Of a stretch of DNA of 64,000 nt, positions 59,319 to 64,000 are shown in pieces. Made by a program: the position numbers and the translations under genes. Numbering within the stretch: the stretch's first letter is position 1; each line of letters starts with the position of its first letter. The notes below the pieces were generated by a model. The model saw only the letters and a list, made by a program, of their open reading frames with translations. It searched no databases and was not told where the DNA came from. The DNA is from Candidatus Gastranaerophilales bacterium HUM_9 (GTDB taxonomy: Bacteria; Cyanobacteriota; Vampirovibrionia; Gastranaerophilales; Gastranaerophilaceae): contig DABG01000009.1 in the NCBI GenBank assembly GCA_002103075.1, positions 124,001 to 188,000 on the forward strand, in the 5' to 3' direction.

Positions 59319-59390
59319 CGTCCTGTGTGGGTTATTATTAAAAAAGACTGCCGGAGCAGTCTTTTTATTAATTATTGGAGATGGTGGGAG
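59319..59390. repeat. Partial duplicate of the tmRNA 3' end and its flank
   Basis: CGTCCTGTGTGGGTT (59319-59333) with a hairpin AAAAAAGACTGC/GCAGTCTTTTT and then TTGGAGATGGTGGGAGT (59375-59391) repeats the order found at 59505-59586 around the true tmRNA 3' end. No cloverleaf forms from this copy. Confidence 0.65.
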
Positions 59391-59531
59391 TGTCTTGCTC
59401 GTTCGCGTTTAACGGCAGTTCCGTGTTTTGCCGACAGATTTTCAATCTTTGGCAAAAACACTCCAGCCTCAGCTCACTCGCGCCGAACCCATTTGACAGG
59501 ACTTCGTCCTGTGTGGGTTCTTTCTACATTA

Positions 59532-59567
59532 ATAAAAAAAAGGACTCCCCAAAGAGTCCTTTTTTTT
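59532..59567 (-). terminator. Terminator of tmRNA
   Basis: AAAAAAAAGGACTC / GAGTCCTTTTTTTT stem, directly after the tmRNA 3' end on the minus strand, with a T-run. Confidence 0.92.
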
Positions 59568-59570
59568 ATT

Positions 59571-59979
59571 TGGAGATGGTGGGAGTCGAACCCACGTCCA
59601 AAATGGAATAAAGCAAGCGTCTACGAATATAGTTCCTTATTATCTCGTCTACGACCGGAAAGAAACATAACCGATATCGCAAACAAAGTTCTTTTTGCGG
59701 AAGAACAAACCTTTTGTGGTTAACTTGATACCTATACCACTATCTAGGTACTGTACTTGCATGATGGCCCAATAGCATCGGCAAGTTGGAATACTATCGG
59801 GTAGCATACTGCGTAATTAGGCAGCAAGAGCTTCTGGAGCTCTACGTGCAGCGAATGCTGCAGTTGCATCTACAACGTTATTTTTAGCGTTTAATTTGTT
59901 TGCTCGTTGATAACCGAGAACAGCGCTCGAACCCGCAGCCTGATTTAAACAATCACCCTGTCAAATCCAGAACATCCCC
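59571..59979 (-). ncRNA. ssrA: tmRNA (transfer-messenger RNA)
   Basis: 409 nt. The ends pair as a tRNA-Ala-like acceptor: GGGGATG (59979-59973) with CATCTCC (59578-59572), discriminator A. The 5' part reads GTTCTGGATTTGACAGGG, and the T arm is GGGTTCGACTCCC. The tag reading frame starts at GCT 59888 and ends TAA 59817, encoding AKNNVVDATAAFAARRAPEA then LAA, 23 residues plus the tRNA-borne Ala. It frees stalled ribosomes and marks the unfinished protein for proteolysis. CCA is not encoded. Confidence 0.95.
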
Positions 59980-60008
59980 ATATTTTATTTTCATTGTGCT
60001 ATACCTAC

Positions 60009-60037
60009 AGTATAACCTATCTTTACCCTTTTTTCAA
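60009..60037 (-). promoter_or_regulatory. Sigma-70 promoter of tmRNA
   Basis: Minus strand TTGAAA (60037-60032), 17 bases, TATACT (60014-60009). About 25 bases of leader precede the mature 5' end, to be trimmed by RNase P. Confidence 0.8.
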
Positions 60038-60102
60038 GGGTTATAATTGTACTTCAACCTTTTTTATGCTAAATTTATAAAGTATATTTTATGGGGATTA
60101 TT

Positions 60103-61362
60103 ATGTTTAACTTTTTTTCAACAATTTTTGATATTCTAGCAACTATTTCATTCATTCTTTTTTATCCAATAGTCTTTCTAACTAGACTTCATACTAAAAA
60201 AGATTCTGGTACAAGATTAACAAAACTTGGACTATTCAAATCACCTGAACTAAAAGAAAACGTAATAATGTTTCATGCTGTATCTGTTGGAGAAGTACTT
60301 TCTCTAGAAAAATTGCTTAAGAAAACTAAAGAACAGTTCCCTAATTATAAATTAGTTCTAACAACAGGTACAAAAACTGGTCAAGAACTTGCTCATAAAA
60401 AATACTCTGAAATAGTAGATTTCATAACCTACTTCCCATTTGATATATCATTTGCTATAAATAATTTTTTAAACAAAATTAACCCATCAATAGTTCTTAT
60501 AGCAGAAACAGAACTATGGCCAAACTTCGCTATCCAATTCAAAAAAAGAAACATTCCACTACTTATAATAAACGGAAGAATTTCTGATAAATCATTGGGT
60601 TCATATAAAAACTTAAAACTATTTTTTTCACCGATTCTTAACCTTTATTCAAAAATCTATACCCAAAGTGAATTAGATAAAGAAAGATTTATTGAGATTG
60701 GTACATCATCTGAAAAAGTTGAAGTTATGAAAAACCTAAAATTCGATATTGATAAAACTCCATCTGATATAGACTTAAAAAAAGGTGAAAACAAAGTCCT
60801 TATCGCAGGTAGCACACACTCTGGCGAGAACGAAATACTAATAAGTGCGTTTGATAAATTAAGGCAATCTCACAAAAATCTAAAATTTATTATTGCACCT
60901 CGTCACCTCGAACGTGTAAAAGAAATTGAACAAATTCTATCAAACTACAATTACACCTTTGGATATCGTTCTAAAAACAACGATTTTACAAATTTTGATA
61001 TAATCATTCTAGATACATTAGGTGAACTTAAAAAGACTTACGCATTTTCTGATATCGCATTTATTGGTGGAAGTTTCAACAAAACGGGCGGACACAACCC
61101 CCTAGAAGCAACAGTTTATAACGTTCCAACAATAACAGGTCCTTCTATTAAAAACTTTAGAGATATTTATTCTATCCTAACAAAAGCTGGAGCAGCAGTT
61201 CTTGTGAACAATCAATCAGAGTTAGAAAAAACCTTAGACAAATTTCTTTCTGATTCTGAATTTTACAAGAACACAAAAGAAAATTGTAAAAACATTTTTC
61301 AAGACCAACAAGGTGCTCTTGAATTCGTTATCGACAAAATTAAATCAATATTAAATATTTAA
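60103..61362 (+). CDS. waaA: 3-deoxy-D-manno-octulosonic acid (Kdo) transferase
   Basis: Adds Kdo to lipid IVA at the inner membrane. N-terminal membrane anchor (IFDILATISFILFYPIVFLT), FHAVSVGEVLSLEKLLKKTK with the catalytic Glu, LIAETELWPNFA, IAGSTHSGENEILISAF and GGSFNKTGGHNPLEATVY are family signatures. 419 residues from the ATG at 60103, preferred because GGGGA lies seven bases upstream; ATG 60091 is in the same frame. With lpxC, lpxD and rfaE2 it supports an LPS-bearing outer membrane. Confidence 0.95.
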   Translation: MFNFFSTIFDILATISFILFYPIVFLTRLHTKKDSGTRLTKLGLFKSPELKENVIMFHAVSVGEVLSLEKLLKKTKEQFPNYKLVLTTGTKTGQELAHKKYSEIVDFITYFPFDISFAINNFLNKINPSIVLIAETELWPNFAIQFKKRNIPLLIINGRISDKSLGSYKNLKLFFSPILNLYSKIYTQSELDKERFIEIGTSSEKVEVMKNLKFDIDKTPSDIDLKKGENKVLIAGSTHSGENEILISAFDKLRQSHKNLKFIIAPRHLERVKEIEQILSNYNYTFGYRSKNNDFTNFDIIILDTLGELKKTYAFSDIAFIGGSFNKTGGHNPLEATVYNVPTITGPSIKNFRDIYSILTKAGAAVLVNNQSELEKTLDKFLSDSEFYKNTKENCKNIFQDQQGALEFVIDKIKSILNI

Positions 61363-61457
61363 AAATTTTAAATAAAATTATTGTGTCTAATCTAAATGTA
61401 ACAATGTTAGTTTTGTAAACTTTTGTAAACATTTACCCCTAAAATCAAGGTAAACCC

Positions 61458-61484
61458 TAAAGATTTCAGAAAAAATGCCGTAGA
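61458..61484 (+). promoter_or_regulatory. Sigma-28-like promoter of the third SQAR gene
   Basis: TAAAGATT (61458-61465), 11 bases, GCCGTAGA (61477-61484), 34 bases before the ATG. TATAGGGAAAACATAAAGGA follows in the leader, as before the genes at 7885 and 25705. Confidence 0.6.
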
Positions 61485-61518
61485 AAGAAGTATAGGGAAA
61501 ACATAAAGGATTAAAATT

Positions 61519-62826
61519 ATGGGTTTATCAGCATCACAAGCTAGATTACTAAGTTTAACAGCAAGACAGTCAAATTTGGAATTTGAAGGACAACAAATTA
61601 ACCAACAAAGAACAACTTTGTCAAATCAGTCTTCTAATTATTATAACAGCTTACTTGAAATGGACGTTCCTGTACCTCCATCAAGTGACGATTATACAAA
61701 AATTGTTTATACATTCACAATTGGTGGTAACGAAGCTACTGTTAAAGAAGCATTACCTGAAAACCAAAAGAATGGTACTGCTACATATACTGTGAGCTAC
61801 ACTACTAATCTTTCAACTATCGGTATCAAAGAAAACAGTGCTTACAAAACTTCAGCTAGTTCTTCTAAAACTGCTAAAAGCATTGTTTCAAACGGTAATG
61901 CAGCTTATGATGAAAACAAATCATATTACTTAGCAGCTATGAACAGACTTGATGCAACATCAACTGTAGCAGCAGACGAACAATACGTTATGCTTGATTC
62001 TATACCAAATCCTAAACCTGCTAACTTAGTTGTTATTGGTAAAAATGGATATCAAATTGATGCAGATAAATATGCTGCAATGTCTAAAGAAGATCAAGAA
62101 CTTTGCAAAATCTACAGAAAAGCAAACGACACAACTGATACAGCTGCTCAAAAATATGCTTTATCATACACAGAAATCGCTAATGCTAATTCTTTCAATT
62201 ACTACAGCGATAAAACTGGAAACTCTATTTACGTTGAAGACAAAAACAACGCTGGAAAAGATGTTTACACATACAAATCATCAAACGGTAGTTCTTTCAC
62301 AACAGTTGACCCACAATACGCTGATTCATTCGTAAACGCTGGTTTAAACATGGACGAATACTACCAATACGAAACAAGTTCTGGTATGAGATTTGTAAAA
62401 AGAGAAGATGTTGAAGGCAACTTGAACAATCAATCAGTAACAGTTATGACATCAGCTGTTGGTACAGTAAACGTTACAACAAACAACACTTTAATCAATG
62501 CAACAATTGAATTCGACGCATCTGGTAGAATTTCAACAATAACAGATGAAGAAGGCAACACATACACAACAACTGCAACAACAGAAACTGATAACGATGC
62601 GTATGATGATGCTTATAACCAATATGAATACAATCAATATGTATATGACCAAAAACAAAACGAAATAAATGCAAGTATTGAAATACTTCAAGCTCAAGAC
62701 AAGAGCCTTGAATTGAGATTGTCAACTCTAGATACTCAACACACAGCTATTCAAACTGAATTAGAAGCTGTTAAAAAAGTTATGAGTAAGAACATTGATA
62801 ACTCTTTCAAAACATTCAATGCTTAA
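61519..62826 (+). CDS. SQAR-family protein, third complete member (435 aa)
   Basis: Starts MGLSASQARLLSLTARQSNL, then a Gln-rich helix (FEGQQINQQRTTLSNQSSNY). The middle (about 55-350) is Ser/Thr/Asn-rich, beta-prone and unrelated to those of the other two SQAR proteins. The C-terminus (about 365-435) is helical: ASIEILQAQDKSLELRLSTL and LDTQHTAIQTELEAVKKVMS, in the same pattern as LETERNAIKQEMETLKTVAK of its relatives, ending NSFKTFNA. No Sec signal peptide. Member of the putative type III-exported set. Ribosome site AAAGGA. Confidence 0.85.
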   Translation: MGLSASQARLLSLTARQSNLEFEGQQINQQRTTLSNQSSNYYNSLLEMDVPVPPSSDDYTKIVYTFTIGGNEATVKEALPENQKNGTATYTVSYTTNLSTIGIKENSAYKTSASSSKTAKSIVSNGNAAYDENKSYYLAAMNRLDATSTVAADEQYVMLDSIPNPKPANLVVIGKNGYQIDADKYAAMSKEDQELCKIYRKANDTTDTAAQKYALSYTEIANANSFNYYSDKTGNSIYVEDKNNAGKDVYTYKSSNGSSFTTVDPQYADSFVNAGLNMDEYYQYETSSGMRFVKREDVEGNLNNQSVTVMTSAVGTVNVTTNNTLINATIEFDASGRISTITDEEGNTYTTTATTETDNDAYDDAYNQYEYNQYVYDQKQNEINASIEILQAQDKSLELRLSTLDTQHTAIQTELEAVKKVMSKNIDNSFKTFNA

Positions 62827-62857
62827 TAAAGTTAATTGAGAATATATTAATAATAAA

Positions 62858-62892
62858 AAGGCGGTCTGATTTATTTTAAATCAGACCGCCTT
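62858..62892 (-). terminator. Terminator of rpmA
   Basis: AAGGCGGTCTGATTTA / TAAATCAGACCGCCTT, 16-base perfect stem, loop TTT, with TTTTTATTATT following on the minus strand. It can also end the SQAR gene at 61519. Confidence 0.9.
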
Positions 62893-62915
62893 GAATTATT
62901 TAAACATTTGACAAA

Positions 62916-63170
62916 CTATACAGCGTAAACACTAACTTGTTTTCTATCACGTCTGTGAGGTTCAAATTTAACTTGTCCATCAATCAAAGCATATAATGTA
63001 TCATCGCTACCGATACCTACATTATTACCAGGGTGAACTTTTGTTCCTCTTTGTCTAACAATTATATTACCAGCCTTAACGATTTCGCCACCAAATTTCT
63101 TTACGCCTAATCGCTTAGCTTCTGAATCACGTCCGTTACGGGTTGAACCCATACCCTTCTTATGTGCCAT
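62916..63170 (-). CDS. rpmA: 50S ribosomal protein L27
   Basis: 84 residues, [20 protein letters not shown] then GVKKFGGE and [18 protein letters not shown]. The N-terminus reaches into the peptidyl-transferase centre. It starts directly with MAHKKG, without the cleaved N-terminal extension known in Firmicutes. Follows rplU after 83 bases; the Prp-type gene often found between them is absent. Confidence 0.98.
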   Translation of the reverse strand: MAHKKGMGSTRNGRDSEAKRLGVKKFGGEIVKAGNIIVRQRGTKVHPGNNVGIGSDDTLYALIDGQVKFEPHRRDRKQVSVYAV

Positions 63171-63253
63171 TTTTATTCTCCTTTTGTTTTAATCTAAATT
63201 TACTAACTTTGAAGTTTTACATGCTTATATATTATAACCAGCATGCGTTACTT

Positions 63254-63604
63254 CTATTCAGCAGCTGTTTCTTCTGCTGCTTTTTTTGATGCTGTAGTTC
63301 TGATTTTGTTAATCATAACTCTTGTAAATTCTTGTCTATGGCCACGTTTTACTCTATAACCTTTTTTAGGTCTTTGTTTATAAACTATAACTTTTTTAGC
63401 TTTGTCATTCTTAAGAACTACACCTTCAGCCTTAGCATTAGCAACGTAAGGTTGACCTACTTTTGATTTTTTGCCGTTTACTAACATTACGACTTTATCA
63501 AAAACAACTTTTTCATCTGCTTCTGCACCAAGTAATTCAACATCGATATAACGACCTTCTTCTACTTGATATTGTTTTCCACCTGTTTCAATAATTGCAA
63601 ACAT
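63254..63604 (-). CDS. rplU: 50S ribosomal protein L21
   Basis: 116 residues: MFAIIETGGKQYQVEEGRYI, VVMLVNGKKSKVGQPYV, and VYKQRPKKGYRVKRGHRQEF, the L21 signature binding 23S rRNA. A short Ala/Glu tail (KKAAEETAAE). AAAGGAC precedes the ATG. Confidence 0.98.
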   Translation of the reverse strand: MFAIIETGGKQYQVEEGRYIDVELLGAEADEKVVFDKVVMLVNGKKSKVGQPYVANAKAEGVVLKNDKAKKVIVYKQRPKKGYRVKRGHRQEFTRVMINKIRTTASKKAAEETAAE

Positions 63605-63924
63605 GTTTTTGTCCTTTCTTTTGAGGAATCGTAACCTTTCGGTATTTAAAACGATTTACCTATCTAATACATCTTATTACAGATTATTATCCATAATAAT
63701 TAAATCCTATTAGAAACATGTTGTTATGTCAAATAAATATTCGTGAGACCCTTACTAATCAAAGGTTTTTAGTAATATATATTTACATTTGTTCAACCAT
63801 ATAGATGAGATTTGTGTGTATTTATTTAAGTTAAAAACTTTTATGTCGATTTCATGTTTGACTTATTCAAAAAAATAATTAAATAAGACCATGTAGAAGA
63901 AAACATATAATAGGAGAGTTTGTC
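63605..63924. promoter_or_regulatory. Divergent control region of rplU and the fourth SQAR gene, with an L21 leader hairpin
   Basis: No gene in this 320-base gap. On the minus strand a hairpin at 63627-63656 pairs AATCGT with ACGATT and has an inner ACC-GAAA-GGT, just upstream of the rplU ribosome site, a plausible ribosomal-protein autoregulatory leader. The plus-strand promoter for the SQAR gene is listed separately. Confidence 0.45.
63826..63852 (+). promoter_or_regulatory. Sigma-28-like promoter of the fourth SQAR gene
   Basis: TTAAGTTA (63826-63833), 11 bases, GTCGATTT (63845-63852), 73 bases before the ATG. Its -10 is the closest of the four to GCCGATAA in the CGAT core. Confidence 0.55.
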
Positions 63925-64000
63925 ATGGGTATGGCAGCATCACAGGCTAGGTACTTAGCCCTAACCGCAAGAAAAACGAACTGTGAATGGGAAGGTCAAC
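63925..64000 (+). CDS. SQAR-family protein, N-terminal fragment (cut by window edge)
   Basis: ATG at 63925 with TAGGAGAG upstream, 25 codons to the window edge: MGMAASQARYLALTARKTNC then EWEGQ. This is the same signature (MG-SQAR-L-LTAR) and the same E-x-EGQ continuation as the gene at 61519. The middle and C-terminal parts are outside. Confidence 0.85.
   Translation, partial: MGMAASQARYLALTARKTNCEWEGQ

Noticed and set aside
59325..59723. Two overlapping plus-strand frames (59325-59723 and 59375-59611)
   Set aside because: They run through the tmRNA gene, its terminator and the duplicated tmRNA end. The translated sequence is Arg/Pro/Trp-rich RNA-gene noise.
1..64000. CRISPR arrays, prophage modules, complete insertion sequences or rRNA operons
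   Set aside because: No regularly spaced short repeats, phage structural genes, transposase or rRNA sequence found on either strand.

Overview
This window reads as a strongly AT-rich chromosomal segment of a Gram-negative-type (diderm) gut bacterium. It most likely belongs to the non-photosynthetic cyanobacterial sister lineage Candidatus Melainabacteria / Gastranaerophilales (Vampirovibrionia). That placement is inference. It rests on the AT bias, a lipid A gene set (lpxC, lpxD, a heptose nucleotidyltransferase, waaA), a meso-diaminopimelate dehydrogenase, and two protein families I associate with this lineage: proteins starting MG[LM]-SQAR, and proteins with an N-terminal FKG/FRG motif. There is no rRNA, CRISPR array, prophage or complete insertion sequence. 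Stable RNAs are tRNA-Asn, tmRNA and 6S RNA.

Layout. 1-7700: start of a FliI/SctN-type export ATPase (left edge, minus strand), a large HD-domain protein, rfbA, then pheT, an SH3-like exported protein and pgeF. 7800-16400: the first SQAR protein, a small regulator cluster (lone receiver, XRE/S24-like repressor, lone LuxR-type HTH), a CDF metal exporter, small unknown genes, and an FKG membrane protein behind a polycysteine leader peptide and attenuator. 16400-25150: an M49-type peptidase, a small protein, an AsmA-like protein, a repeat-rich spacer with a MITE-like insertion, an oligopeptide ABC ATPase, recR-ebfC, and a matrixin-like protease. 25150-35300: the second SQAR protein flanked by dispersed repeats, an SGNH hydrolase, leuS, two FKG-type small genes, and a GGDEF protein with a degenerate HD-GYP domain. 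35300-43300: aroQ, an FKG protein, coaE-rluB-like-ybgC-like, a split chrA pair, 6S RNA, a YkgJ-like protein, metK with a structured leader. 43300-53600: a coiled-coil protein, a degenerate M48 peptidase, rsmI, a CoA-activase-related protein, then the minus-strand runs lpxD-lpxC-fabZ and yidC-queA-MATE. 53600-64000: tRNA-Asn with a duplicated tail, a deleted GNAT pseudogene, an acetyltransferase, a lysozyme-like lipoprotein, ddh, acyltransferase 3, GNAT, AlkA-like glycosylase, tmRNA, waaA, the third SQAR protein, rpmA-rplU, and the start of a fourth SQAR protein.

The most coherent undescribed system is the SQAR family. Four genes share an N-terminal signature. The three complete ones also share a C-terminal helical block and carry unrelated middle domains: a GLUG-type beta repeat, a helix/polyproline stalk, and an unrecognised domain. 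All four have a sigma-28 (FliA)-like promoter of the form TAAAGTTT-N11-GTCGTTAT upstream. With an export ATPase of the flagellar/type III family at the window edge, the simplest hypothesis is a set of late-class, type III-exported surface or filament proteins with interchangeable display domains.

The second standout is at 16094-16291: promoter, 21-residue leader peptide with four consecutive Cys codons, mutually exclusive antiterminator and terminator helices, then an FKG-family membrane protein. This has the logic of trp-type attenuation, but for cysteine and for a gene with no obvious link to cysteine metabolism.

Many intergenic gaps on the two sides of the SQAR genes hold mosaics of dispersed palindromic repeats ending in GTCATTGCGA / TCGTAATGAC.
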